64,000 nucleotides of DNA, taken from an uncultured Verrucomicrobiales bacterium. GTDB lineage: Bacteria; Verrucomicrobiota; Verrucomicrobiia; Verrucomicrobiales; DEV007. Each line of letters begins with the position of its first letter. Within the stretch, counting starts at the first letter, position 1. The translations under genes were made by a program, and so were the position numbers. The notes below the pieces were generated by a model. It had not been told where the DNA came from. It saw nothing but the letters and a program-made list of their open reading frames with translations, and ran no database searches. Below, piece by piece: positions 1 through 8,238 of this stretch. The stretch is taken from positions 1 through 64,000 of the forward strand of contig CALAHF010000166.1 in NCBI GenBank assembly GCA_937891465.1, read 5' to 3'.

Positions 1-1049
1 GCGTCCGGCACGTGAGACGCCAATCCCCAACCCGTAGGCGCAAAATGCAGTAGCAGCTCAGCTTCCTCGATCTCCTCTCCGTTGAGGTCAGAAAGGTCAA
101 AACCAAGATAAGAAGTTCGCGTCAACTTTCCCTCTTTTATTGGAGTTTTTAAATAGAGCAGGATTTCGGACTCGTGTGTGGGCACTCTGCCGGTGTAGGC
201 ATCTTTCACAGTGGGAAGCAATGTCCAATCGGGACCGTAGTCGAGCGGAGTCACAGGAAGAGTGCGAGGCTCCTGATCAGCTCCTTCCGTTGCGAGGCCA
301 AGCGTTTCGCCGACTACCGTATTTTTCTGCCCCGTTTTTAACTCCACGATCTGATCGGAGTCCGCGTATTCCACCTGAACAATCCCCTCAATGACTTGGG
401 TGTGGGTCTCGCCTGTCTCACCATAAACGCTGACGGCGAAACGCGTTCCGTAGTCGACCACATCCGCAGACGGCGTTTCTATCCGAAAGCCCAGAGCCGA
501 TTCAGGGATGTCCGAAACCACCGTGCCGTTGGCCAATTCGCAATTCATTCGATCCTTCAGAATCAACGTCGCCGGCGCCTCAAGGGTAACTTCCGCGCCC
601 GAATCGAAGCGCAGCGTCGCCATACCTTCCGCAAGACGCAGTGTCCCTTCGCCGAGACGGCTGCCATCGGCGGTAGGCAATTCACCACTTTGCCAGAGAG
701 CGGAGCGGGTTTGCTCCAAAGTCGCGAAGGTGGCATCGCTCGAAAGCTGAAACCACATAGGCAGCGTCAGCATGGCGACAAGACCTGCGGCAATCGCTAA
801 AATTTTACCTGAGAATTGACGACGGGGAACGGGAGCGACGACCTCATTCTGCTCCGGGATGGCCTCGACCTTGATCCCACGACGACTCATGGAACGACGT
901 AAATTCGCATGCATCCATGCTCGATCCGCCAGCCATTCAATCGCATCAGCATCGCCTTCGAGGCTGGCCTGGACCCGAAGACGCTCTGCGTCGGACAAAT
1001 CACCGTCGAGCAGGCGATCCAATTCTCGTTGTCGATCGTCGCTCAGCAT
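1..1049 (-). CDS. FecR-type transmembrane regulator with CBM96/DNRLRE-like domain, partial
   Basis: The frame is open from an ATG at 1049 to the window edge, so the C-terminus is missing (349 codons seen). Residues 1-75 are a charged cytoplasmic part with a DRLLDGDLSD start typical of anti-sigma-like proteins paired with planctomycete/verrucomicrobial ECF factors. Residues about 82-100 form one membrane helix. A FecR-like domain follows to about residue 215, with the motif DYGTRFAVSVYGE. From about 265 the sequence (SYLGFDLSDL, EEAELLLHF) resembles the DNRLRE/CBM96 fold of secreted carbohydrate-binding proteins. The start overlaps the stop of the upstream sigma gene by 7 nt (ATGCTGA), which implies translational coupling. 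It probably senses or binds an extracellular polymer and controls the sigma factor; the family and fold are recognised by motif only. Confidence 0.8.
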   Translation of the reverse strand, partial: MLSDDRQRELDRLLDGDLSDAERLRVQASLEGDADAIEWLADRAWMHANLRRSMSRRGIKVEAIPEQNEVVAPVPRRQFSGKILAIAAGLVAMLTLPMWFQLSSDATFATLEQTRSALWQSGELPTADGSRLGEGTLRLAEGMATLRFDSGAEVTLEAPATLILKDRMNCELANGTVVSDIPESALGFRIETPSADVVDYGTRFAVSVYGETGETHTQVIEGIVQVEYADSDQIVELKTGQKNTVVGETLGLATEGADQEPRTLPVTPLDYGPDWTLLPTVKDAYTGRVPTHESEILLYLKTPIKEGKLTRTSYLGFDLSDLNGEEIEEAELLLHFAPTGWGLASHVPD

Positions 1050-1576
1050 GGCTTCCTCATTTCCTTTTGAATGCAGTCCCCCAGCAGATTGCGAACTCGA
1101 TGCAACAGAACGCGAACCGATCCAGCAGTCGATTCGAGGATCGACGCCATCTCCTCTGCCGAAGCGCCATCTTCATAGCGCAGCTCCAGCAACCTGCGGG
1201 ATTTGTCGGGTAGTTTTTCGATGCACTGCTCCAGAGCCGCCCCTCGATCGGATTGAACCTTCTGCCGGCTCACGAGCGAGTCGACAAGTTGATCGAGCAA
1301 AGGTTCGGAGAACACCAGCTTCTCCCGGCCTTTGACACGGTAGTGATCGATCACACGAGACTTCGCCAGCCAGAGCGTCCACGCCTGAAACGAGCGATTT
1401 TCGTCGTATTCGTGAAAGCGCCGCGCCACGGTTAAAGCCACCTTCTGCGACACGTCTTCGGCATCGGCAAACGAGCTGATCGACGCGAAGACAAAAGCTC
1501 GCACTGCTGGCTCTGCCTCAATCCAGAGGCGAGTCAACCGTTCGAGCGTTTCCGTGTCAGACCGATCATTCATCAC
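1043..1576 (-). CDS. ECF RNA polymerase sigma factor (Rhodopirellula/Verrucomicrobium type)
   Basis: A 177-residue sigma-70 family protein, a normal ECF length. Region 2 covers about residues 20-85, with the conserved DAEDVSQKVALTVARRF stretch and an aromatic WTLWLAKSRVIDHYR segment for -10 recognition and melting. Region 4 covers about 115-170, with the helix-turn-helix SAEEMASILESTAGSVRVLL. It should direct RNA polymerase to a small regulon. The next gene, overlapping by 7 nt, encodes a membrane FecR-type protein that probably acts as its partner. The start has a second Met immediately after it; either is possible. The 5' flank carries CATACCTGTGATG, weakly like part of the 50-nt element found upstream of the second ECF gene in this window. 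Confidence 0.9.
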   Translation of the reverse strand: MMNDRSDTETLERLTRLWIEAEPAVRAFVFASISSFADAEDVSQKVALTVARRFHEYDENRSFQAWTLWLAKSRVIDHYRVKGREKLVFSEPLLDQLVDSLVSRQKVQSDRGAALEQCIEKLPDKSRRLLELRYEDGASAEEMASILESTAGSVRVLLHRVRNLLGDCIQKEMRKPC

Positions 1577-1674
1577 AGGTATGCCGATGAAGGCGGGGAA
1601 ACGTTAACAGAAATTTGTCATTTTTTCTCTACTCGTTCTGAGCAGGGTCGGAAACATCGATCGTATGGTAAAGA

Positions 1675-1712
1675 AGAAGAAGAAAAATGGCGTTCATAAA
1701 ACCACGCCATTT
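1675..1712 (-). terminator. Intrinsic terminator
   Basis: A perfect 9-bp inverted repeat (AAATGGCGT at 1685-1693, ACGCCATTT at 1704-1712) with a 10-nt loop is followed on the minus strand by a T/C-rich tail. It sits directly on the stop codon of the DUF1585-like tail remnant, so it looks like the original terminator of that lost gene and now ends the 8.9-1.7 kb minus-strand cluster. Confidence 0.7.
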
Positions 1713-1806
1713 ACTTTCTGCGGAAGGGCTCGCTGCAAACCAGGGACTGAATGTATTCGTCCATCGAATAGTCGTGGGCCATTGCCGCTGTTACAATCTC
1801 ATTCAT
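1711..1806 (-). pseudogene. Orphan C-terminal tail of a DUF1592/DUF1585-type protein
   Basis: A 31-codon open frame lies 5 nt after the stop of the EF-hand gene. Its translation contains NEIVTAAM...DYSMDEYIQSLV and ends EPFRRK. The intact DUF1592 protein encoded upstream ends with NEIVDAAE...FDVSEFIQALV and APFQRK, so the two tails align along their whole length. DUF1585 domains characteristically end this way. The fragment has no room for the rest of a domain and is taken as the 3' stub of a lost paralogue, with its terminator still in place. It could be translated by reinitiation, since a GGGAG lies just before its ATG, but no function is expected. Confidence 0.65.
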
Positions 1807-1811
1807 TCTCC

Positions 1812-3233
1812 CTAATCACCAATACCGTCCCCATTGGCATCCAGTACTCCGCTCAGTGGATTTTCCGTCACGGCCTGCCAGGCGATTTTTCGAAACAGGG
1901 TGTCCAGTTCGGCGCCCGGAAATTCTTGCCGCTGACCGGAAAATTTGATGGGGTTCTCGATCAGCTCTGGAGACTTTTTGTAGAGCGTTGCGTAGAAGAC
2001 ATAGCCTTCCAGTCGATCAAATCCCGGCCCGAGATGGCCTCGGTGATCTCTCCACACGGAGCGTTCTTTTCCGCTGACTAATTTGTGGAGACTTTCAACG
2101 CCGGGCAGCTCTCCTTTTACCTGGAGAACGGCCGCCTTGGTGATTGCCAATGAAGTGGGGAGTATATAAACTTTGTCAGGATACTTCTCCTGCATGGCAG
2201 TGATAAAAGCCTCGAATAGTTCGTGCTTTTCGGCTTCGAGGTTGGTGAGGAATTCGGGGGTGTATTGAGATTCATCTTTTGGTGGTCTGCCGCCATTGAA
2301 ATCCCAAAGCCGGATCCACGCGTCGGAGAGATAGAATTTCATTTCCGGATTGTATTTCAGGCAATAATCGATCCAACAGGTGTAATACTCCGGTCGATCC
2401 TCACTGTAGGGGCCCCACATCATGGCATCCCAACCAGCGTTCGCGATGGCTGGTAGCAATTTGGGCTTCGGCTTTTTGTCGAAACCGAAGATGCCGTTTT
2501 CCTCTTCCCATTTATAACGAGTGCTCCCCGTCATGCCCCCGCCGGTATGAGTATGCAGGGGTTGCGAGAATCCTGCCGCCTCGCAAATGAGCGGTAGCGT
2601 CAGGTAGCCGGGCTTCATGAAGCTGTGACCTGTGCCTACGACTCTCAATACTCCATCATCGGACTTTGGCAGGTCGGGAAATGAACTTCCATACTGGTCT
2701 TTCAGCTGCTCAGGAGTCAGGTAACAGATTGCGTGTTCAGGAAATTTTTCTTCCTGCCAGCCGGGATCGGGAACGAAGGTGCCCCTGGCCTTACCAGCGA
2801 TTTTTCCCTGGCTGTTTTTGAGTGCTTTTTGGTAAGCGGCCGCTTCTTCTTTTGTCAGTTTTCCATCACCATCCGCATCGGACTCCGGGAATTGTTTCAG
2901 AAATTTGGCGAGTTGCTCAGGGGTGGAGATCGGAGGTGGATTTTTCGGGGGACCGTTGTTTCCGAGCTTCTTGAGAAGTTTGGTCTGTTCGGCCTTTGAG
3001 AGGGTGCCATTGCCGTCCGCATCTGCATCAGAATGTCTTCGCAGAAGCCCTCTTTGAACGACTGTCCACTCGGGACCAGTGATTTTACCGTCTCCGTTTC
3101 GATCGGCCTTGGGAAATTGGATCAGGACTTTTTCTGATAAGGCAGGGAGCATTTCTTCAGCACCTGAAGTAGCAGGAAACGCTCCGACGAATGCGAAAAA
3201 TATTCCAAAGGTGGTTACTTTTTTCAGGATCAT
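1812..3233 (-). CDS. Secreted EF-hand protein with SGNH-hydrolase-like region
   Basis: A 473-residue exported protein with a signal peptide ending near TSGAEE (residue 25). EF-hand calcium loops are visible in order: DRNGDGKITGPEW (about 44), DADADGNGTLSKAE (about 69), DADGDGKLTKEE (about 118), and a last half-loop DANGDGIGD at the extreme C-terminus. The middle (about 190-440) has GTGHSFMKPG, where a block I serine would sit in SGNH-type hydrolases of these phyla, and a late DHRGHLGPGFDRLEGYVFY segment that may supply the Asp/His pair. The catalytic assignment is inference. It lies downstream of the DUF1592 and DUF1552 genes on the same strand and probably belongs to the same set of exported proteins. 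Confidence 0.7.
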   Translation of the reverse strand: MILKKVTTFGIFFAFVGAFPATSGAEEMLPALSEKVLIQFPKADRNGDGKITGPEWTVVQRGLLRRHSDADADGNGTLSKAEQTKLLKKLGNNGPPKNPPPISTPEQLAKFLKQFPESDADGDGKLTKEEAAAYQKALKNSQGKIAGKARGTFVPDPGWQEEKFPEHAICYLTPEQLKDQYGSSFPDLPKSDDGVLRVVGTGHSFMKPGYLTLPLICEAAGFSQPLHTHTGGGMTGSTRYKWEEENGIFGFDKKPKPKLLPAIANAGWDAMMWGPYSEDRPEYYTCWIDYCLKYNPEMKFYLSDAWIRLWDFNGGRPPKDESQYTPEFLTNLEAEKHELFEAFITAMQEKYPDKVYILPTSLAITKAAVLQVKGELPGVESLHKLVSGKERSVWRDHRGHLGPGFDRLEGYVFYATLYKKSPELIENPIKFSGQRQEFPGAELDTLFRKIAWQAVTENPLSGVLDANGDGIGD

Positions 3234-3330
3234 AGATGTGCAAAATTAAGTTCCATTGGAACGGTTTAGTTGCATGAAAAACTCAGATTTTTTCGCAGCT
3301 CAACCCCCAACTAGTCCGTTAGTGATAGGA

Positions 3331-6300
3331 TTACTTTCGCTGAAACGGCGCGCTCTGCACCAGCGCCTGAATAAACTCGCTTACGTCGAAATCCTCGCCC
3401 TCGGCTGCGTCGACGATCTCATTCGCCAGATCTTCATCGGTAAAGCCAAACGGACGCCCCAGCGCATACTCAACCAGATGCTCGGCAAATCCACGGGCGA
3501 AGTCCCCTTCCCGGTCGACAATGAGGTCGCGCATCTCGCGGTAATCGGCAAACGCGGGACCACCGTGGAAGGCACCAGCCGCATCGATTTCCCAGGTCTT
3601 TCCCTTTTTCCATGCCTTGCCGCTTTTGATTCGGTGGGTTTCTGTCTTGCGCCACTTGCCGGCGGCGTCGAAGTTTTCCAGACCAAAACCAATCGGATCG
3701 ATCTTGCGATGGCAACTGGCACACTGCGCTTCTTCCATGTGCGCGGCCAGTTTCTCGCGGGTCGTGAGTGGTTCTTCGGCGAGCCGTGAAAGCTGGGGCA
3801 CATTCGCCGGAGCGGGAGGTGGTGAATCATTGAGCAGATGACGCAGGACCCAGGCGCCGCGTTCGACAGGGCTGCTTTCGATGCCGTCACTACCCATCGC
3901 GTGAATCGCTGCCATTCCTAACAACCCACCACGGGGAGAATCGGCCGGCAGGGCAACTTTCTGAAAATCATCGCCAGTGACGCCTTCTATTCCGTAGTAT
4001 CCGGCGAGCAGACCATTGACGAAAACATGGTCGCTTTTCAGGAGTTTCCCGAGGTGGCCTTCCTCCGGATTACGCAAGAGGTGGGCAAAGGATTGGTAGA
4101 CTTCCTGGCGGGCGGCGGCGCGGGTGCTTTCGTCAAATTCGCGGTGCAGCGTGGTATCGAACTGAAAGAAATCGAGGCGCTCCATGTCGAGCCACTGGTG
4201 CACAAAGCCAGAGACGAATTCACCGGAGCGGGAGTCGGCGATGAGTCGATCCACTTGTTGCCGGATGATTTCCGGTTGGCTCAGTTTTTGTTGCTTCGCC
4301 AGTTCGAGCAGCTCCTGGTCGGGCGGGGCACTCCAGAGGAAGTAGGCCATGCGCACGGCGAGCTCGCGATCCGTGAGCTGGCGACGCTCATCCGCGTCAC
4401 TGGGTTCATTGAGGTAGAGGAAACCCGGTGAAGCAAGGATGATGCTGAGCGGCAAGCGGATGGCGGCGTCGAATTCGTCACCGGACTTGCGGCGCCCGGC
4501 GAAGATGACGGACAAACGGTCGATGAAGTCCTTCTCCGGGGCGGCTCCCCGAAAGGCCCTGAACGCAAACTGTTCGAGGATTTTCCGGGCGCGCGACGAC
4601 TCGTCCGGATCGCTTTCACTACTAATCCACCAGTCCAATTCCGAAGACGTGCCATTCGATGAATTCAACGGGCCTTCCCATTCGACCCAATCGACCCACA
4701 AAGCTGGAACTGGACCCACGCCTGTTTTTGCGCGGGCTGCCCGGTAACGAGCGAGATCTGTCTTGGGATCTCGCTTCTCGCGCAGCGCAAATTTGCGAGG
4801 GCCATCACGAGTCAGTGATACGGGAAATTCGATGATCTGTGGCGCGTCCGTCGAGCCGGTTATCTGAAAAGTATCCAGATGGTTGAATTGGTTTTTTTCA
4901 GGGACACTTCCCAAATTGACGAAGTGTCGATCCGCAGGTGATCCCTTGACGGTGCCAATGCGAAAACGCAGTCGGTAGTCACCGGGTGGCAGTGAGTCGA
5001 CGACGTGCTTCGTTTCCTTCCAACCGGACGGATGTTCCGGGGGTAGCGCGAAATACTCTTCCGTGTTCAGGTTATGGATGGTCAAATAGGAGCCCGTCTG
5101 CGTGAGTGGATCTTCGAGGTAGCGGCGAAAGGTGGGGCCATTTTCTTCAAAAGCCCGAATCCGGAACTTGGCTTCCTGTTCGTCCACGATGCCTTTTTGA
5201 GGCGTTCTCGTTTTAAGGAACTTAGTGGCCTTTTCGAAACCTCCCTTGTGGTAACCATTGTAAGTCCCGCGAACTTTAGCGTTGGCATTTTCTTCGACTT
5301 CACGACGCTGTTTCCAAGAGGTCGGCACGGAAGCGTGCGGGCCTTCCAATTCAACCCAATCGATCCAGATGGCGGGTGGGTGACCGTAGCCGTTTTCTTT
5401 TTTGAAGGCGTTGTGTGCATCCCAAAGCTCTTTCAGATTGCCGGTGTTGGGTTGCTTTTCCTGGATGGCGAACTCTTTGATGGTATCAGCTCCCACTTCG
5501 AGGGGAATCTCGATCACTTGCGGGTTCTCGATGGTGCCGGTGACCTGGTGGCTGCTGATCGGCCGGCCTTCCAGCCCCCAGTTTCTGCTCTCGATCAGAC
5601 GCTGGGGGTGTCCCACTTCGAGGAAATGACGTCCCGCGGGCGAGCCCTCGACGGCCGCCGCTGCGACGCGGAGCGTGTAGCTACCGGGTGGCAGTTGCTT
5701 TTTCTTATGAGAAATAATGAGGCGACCGGTGCCGTGAGCAAGCTTCAGGTAGCTACCACGGTCACGGTGCGGCAGACTCGCGTAGTATTTGTGATAGGCG
5801 AGGTTGCGGCGGTCGGCTTCGGGATCGCCGCCAGCAGCTTTCTTAGAGTCGCGGAAGCCGAATTCCTTGGGATCGGGCATACCTTTAAGGCGGTCGGCAT
5901 AGCCGTAAAAGCGATTGGGATGATCGATGAGGCGATCCGTTTTGCGAATCTCTGCAATGAGCGCCTGGTTCTCAGGAGACTTGGCAGCTTCATCGACGCC
6001 TTTCTTCCATTTGGTGAAGCGGGCGTATTCGTCTTCGATATTTGCGACCTGTTTTTCGTTGTCCGGATTGATCGTCTTTTCGGGCTCGACACGGGTCACG
6101 GTGGATGCGGCTGCTTCCTGCCCCGTCGTTGCGCGGCGTTCGAACAACTCGTCGATCGCGCTGCGTCCGAGTTTTAGGTATTGCTCAATCTGATCGCTGG
6201 AGATGAACTGCGAAGCGCCCACCGTATCGAAGGTGCCCGATCCGCCATCGGAAGGCAGATTGCTCGCATCCACATTGACGCCGGTGAGATAGTCGATCGT

Positions 6301-6699
6301 GTTCTGATATTCCCGCCGGTTGAGACGGCGCATCGTGATGTTGCCACCGGAATCGGCGAGCGACTTCCGCGCCGTAACCATGGTTTGAGCGAGCGCATCG
6401 ATAAAATCGGCCTTCTCCTGGTTCTCAGGTTGGGGCTCATCTTCCGGAGGCATCTCGCCAGAGTTCATTGAATTGAGCACTTTCTGCCAAAGCTCAGCCC
6501 GTTCGATCGTGGAGACCTGAAAAGGGATTTCTTCGAGGTTCACCTTGCCCTTTTCGGTGAGGGAATCGTGGCATTCGAGGCAGTATTTTTCGAAGAACGC
6601 GAAGTGCTTTTCCGGAAGTCCGGGAGTGGGTTCTGCGGCTCGCACAAAGGCACAAAGACACAAAGTCAGGGCTGTAAAAAGAAGTGTGTAGGTTCTCAT
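3331..6699 (-). CDS. Exported di-heme DUF1587/DUF1592/DUF1588/DUF1585 protein with duplicated inserted domain
   Basis: An exported protein of 1122 residues when started at the ATG at 6699, which gives a clean signal peptide (MRTYTLLFT to FVRA). The frame is open 19 codons further upstream but that part is not signal-like. A planctomycete cytochrome C-type domain has a CLECH heme motif (C40-C43-H44). A second CASCH motif lies near residue 991, followed by DPIGFGLENFDAAGKWR, the hallmark of DUF1588. DUF1587 (LNRREYQNTIDYL) precedes it and DUF1585 ends the protein. Between DUF1587 and DUF1592 there are two copies of a roughly 150-residue domain, each ending with a PA-W-IDWVE or PALWVDWVEWEGP type motif; this makes the protein longer than most relatives. 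Such proteins are thought to act in electron transfer or polymer degradation outside the cytoplasm; the substrate is unknown. Confidence 0.88.
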   Translation of the reverse strand: MRTYTLLFTALTLCLCAFVRAAEPTPGLPEKHFAFFEKYCLECHDSLTEKGKVNLEEIPFQVSTIERAELWQKVLNSMNSGEMPPEDEPQPENQEKADFIDALAQTMVTARKSLADSGGNITMRRLNRREYQNTIDYLTGVNVDASNLPSDGGSGTFDTVGASQFISSDQIEQYLKLGRSAIDELFERRATTGQEAAASTVTRVEPEKTINPDNEKQVANIEDEYARFTKWKKGVDEAAKSPENQALIAEIRKTDRLIDHPNRFYGYADRLKGMPDPKEFGFRDSKKAAGGDPEADRRNLAYHKYYASLPHRDRGSYLKLAHGTGRLIISHKKKQLPPGSYTLRVAAAAVEGSPAGRHFLEVGHPQRLIESRNWGLEGRPISSHQVTGTIENPQVIEIPLEVGADTIKEFAIQEKQPNTGNLKELWDAHNAFKKENGYGHPPAIWIDWVELEGPHASVPTSWKQRREVEENANAKVRGTYNGYHKGGFEKATKFLKTRTPQKGIVDEQEAKFRIRAFEENGPTFRRYLEDPLTQTGSYLTIHNLNTEEYFALPPEHPSGWKETKHVVDSLPPGDYRLRFRIGTVKGSPADRHFVNLGSVPEKNQFNHLDTFQITGSTDAPQIIEFPVSLTRDGPRKFALREKRDPKTDLARYRAARAKTGVGPVPALWVDWVEWEGPLNSSNGTSSELDWWISSESDPDESSRARKILEQFAFRAFRGAAPEKDFIDRLSVIFAGRRKSGDEFDAAIRLPLSIILASPGFLYLNEPSDADERRQLTDRELAVRMAYFLWSAPPDQELLELAKQQKLSQPEIIRQQVDRLIADSRSGEFVSGFVHQWLDMERLDFFQFDTTLHREFDESTRAAARQEVYQSFAHLLRNPEEGHLGKLLKSDHVFVNGLLAGYYGIEGVTGDDFQKVALPADSPRGGLLGMAAIHAMGSDGIESSPVERGAWVLRHLLNDSPPPAPANVPQLSRLAEEPLTTREKLAAHMEEAQCASCHRKIDPIGFGLENFDAAGKWRKTETHRIKSGKAWKKGKTWEIDAAGAFHGGPAFADYREMRDLIVDREGDFARGFAEHLVEYALGRPFGFTDEDLANEIVDAAEGEDFDVSEFIQALVQSAPFQRK

Positions 6700-6730
6700 T
6701 TCTTTGTGCCTTGGTGGCTTGGTGTGAGAC
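6639..6730. repeat. 92-bp duplicated palindromic element, copy A
   Basis: This copy matches 6830-6921 over 92 positions without a gap. It is itself an imperfect palindrome: TTTGTGCC-type sequence on one side and GGCACAAAG-type on the other, with several CACAAAG units. It holds the ATG and most of the signal-peptide codons of the DUF1592 gene (start 6699). Repeats rich in CACAAAG/CTTTGTG occur widely in these phyla (recollection, not checked). Confidence 0.75.
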
Positions 6731-6748
6731 TCGTTCGTTTCGCCATTT

Positions 6749-6791
6749 CGATCCAATAGGGTTGGTTCGATGAACAGACCCTGTTCGTTCG
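6749..6791. repeat. 43-nt palindromic repeat, copy 1
   Basis: A member of the dispersed intergenic family. The outer arms CGATCCAATAGGGT and ACCCTGTTCGTTCG and the inner pair GTTC/GAAC can form a hairpin. Here the dyad is extended by CATTTCG before it and CGTGAAATG after it. It lies between the DUF1552 and DUF1592 genes, so an RNA hairpin could modulate expression between them. Confidence 0.75.
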
Positions 6792-6829
6792 TGAAATGGG
6801 TGAAACAGATTCGGGGGTGGTTTCAGCAG

Positions 6830-6921
6830 CTCGCACAAAGCCACAAAGCCACGAAGGCAGGACTGTAAAAAGAAGTGTGTAGGTTCTCATTTCTTTGTGC
6901 CTCAGTGGCTTGGCGTGAGTC
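6830..6921. repeat. 92-bp duplicated palindromic element, copy B
   Basis: Second copy of the element at 6639-6730, displaced by 191 bp. It also carries an ATG (6890, minus) followed by a signal-peptide-like reading MRTYTLLFT, but the frame runs on into unrelated sequence and stops at 6696, so it makes no plausible protein. It follows the 3' end of the DUF1552 gene almost immediately. Confidence 0.75.
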
Positions 6922-6927
6922 CTTCGA

Positions 6928-8214
6928 TTAAGCCTGCAGTTCCTTCACGATTCCCGAGCTATCTCCATGCCGCTCGGCTTCGATACCCATTCCCTGAAGC
7001 ATCGTCAGCCACACGTTGCAGAGCGGCGTGTCCTCTGGCAGGACGAGATGCTGTCCCAATTTCAGATTCGCTCCTCGACCTGCAATGACGGTGGGGCAGT
7101 TGGTCAGGTAGTGAATCGAGCTGATGTTCGATCCGAAAGTCACGGTGGTGTGATCAAAGAGGCTCGATCCGCCGGCTTCTTTCGTGGCCTTGAGCTTGTC
7201 GATGAGGCCGGCGAGCAGTTCGCTGTGGACCTTGTCGCGCTTCTTGGAAGCCTCCATGCGCTCGCCCGGGGAGTAATGGCTCACATTGTGAGCGCTGGGT
7301 TTGAGATCGAGACTCTGCAGGAGGGTGCTGGCGGGCAAACGATAGGTCAGCGCGCGGGTGCTGTCGGTCTGCAACGCGGCGACAATGAGCTGATACATGA
7401 TTTCAATCTCAGCCTTCCCCTTCAAGCCCGGAGCAGGCTCATCGAGTGGAGCCTTTATCTTGGGCACATCGAGCCAGTCTTCGTCTTTGTTGAGGCGGGT
7501 CTCGATGTCGCGAATACCTTGAAAATATTCGTCCAGCTTGTCGGTGTCTGTCGTGGAGAGCCCACGCTGGACGCGCTTTGCTTCGGATAGCACGGCGTCG
7601 AGGACACTGCGGTTCTCGGCGATGGCCGCCTGACGCTGTTCCAAAGGCAGGTCGTCAGCGGAAAACAGTTTGTGGAACACCTGCACCGGGTCGCTCTGTC
7701 CGGCGACCGGCTTGCCGCGCTGATCCCAGGCGAGGGAAAGTCCGGGACCGTGCCCCTGAAGTTCGGAGCTGTTGAGCTGGATCGAAGAAAAGCGAGTCTC
7801 TTGTCCCAGTTGCTGAGCGACGACCTGATCGACGGAAATACTGTTGGCCATGTTCTGCCCGGCCACGGAGTAACGATTCGCGCCGGTGAGCCAGAAGGTG
7901 CTGCCCCAGTGCGCCTCGTTGGTGAATTGGTTGGAACAGCCCTGCACCACCGTGATGTCCGATTTGTGACGCACGAGCGGAGAGAGCCCTTCGGAAAGTT
8001 CGTAGTCGGTGCCGGTCTTCGCCACATCTGGAAACCATGTCTCTTTCGTCATCCCGAAGCCTGTGCCGAGGAAAACGGATCGTTTCGGTGGCGTGCCGGG
8101 TGTCGTGGAAGCGGCCGAAGCAAAGCGTCGAAAACCGATGGACTCCAGCGCGGGCAGAGCGATGAGCGCTCCGGTTCCGCGAAGGAAGTGGCGGCGATTG
8201 AAAGAGGTTTTCAT
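6928..8214 (-). CDS. DUF1552 family protein with Tat-like signal
   Basis: A 428-residue protein beginning with a twin-arginine-like leader (RRHFLRG, then a hydrophobic stretch ending near residue 30). DUF1552 features are visible: FLGTGFGMTKETWFP near the start, QGCSNQF, GANRYSVAGQNMANSISVDQ, SLDLKPSAHNVSHYSPGE, and a C-terminal LCNVWLTMLQGMGIEAERHGDSSG. In Planctomycetota and Verrucomicrobiota this family is almost always encoded next to a DUF1592 cytochrome, as here (229 bp apart). The two are thought to act together at the cell envelope; the chemistry is not established. A folded-state export route through Tat is inferred from the leader. Confidence 0.88.
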   Translation of the reverse strand: MKTSFNRRHFLRGTGALIALPALESIGFRRFASAASTTPGTPPKRSVFLGTGFGMTKETWFPDVAKTGTDYELSEGLSPLVRHKSDITVVQGCSNQFTNEAHWGSTFWLTGANRYSVAGQNMANSISVDQVVAQQLGQETRFSSIQLNSSELQGHGPGLSLAWDQRGKPVAGQSDPVQVFHKLFSADDLPLEQRQAAIAENRSVLDAVLSEAKRVQRGLSTTDTDKLDEYFQGIRDIETRLNKDEDWLDVPKIKAPLDEPAPGLKGKAEIEIMYQLIVAALQTDSTRALTYRLPASTLLQSLDLKPSAHNVSHYSPGERMEASKKRDKVHSELLAGLIDKLKATKEAGGSSLFDHTTVTFGSNISSIHYLTNCPTVIAGRGANLKLGQHLVLPEDTPLCNVWLTMLQGMGIEAERHGDSSGIVKELQA

Positions 8215-8238
8215 GATTTTGTAAATTAAATGGTGAGT

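Noticed and set aside
5074-6177. Long plus-strand open frame of 367 codons
   Set aside because: It is antisense to the well-supported DUF1592 gene, has no family motif, and its composition follows from the codon bias of the opposite strand.
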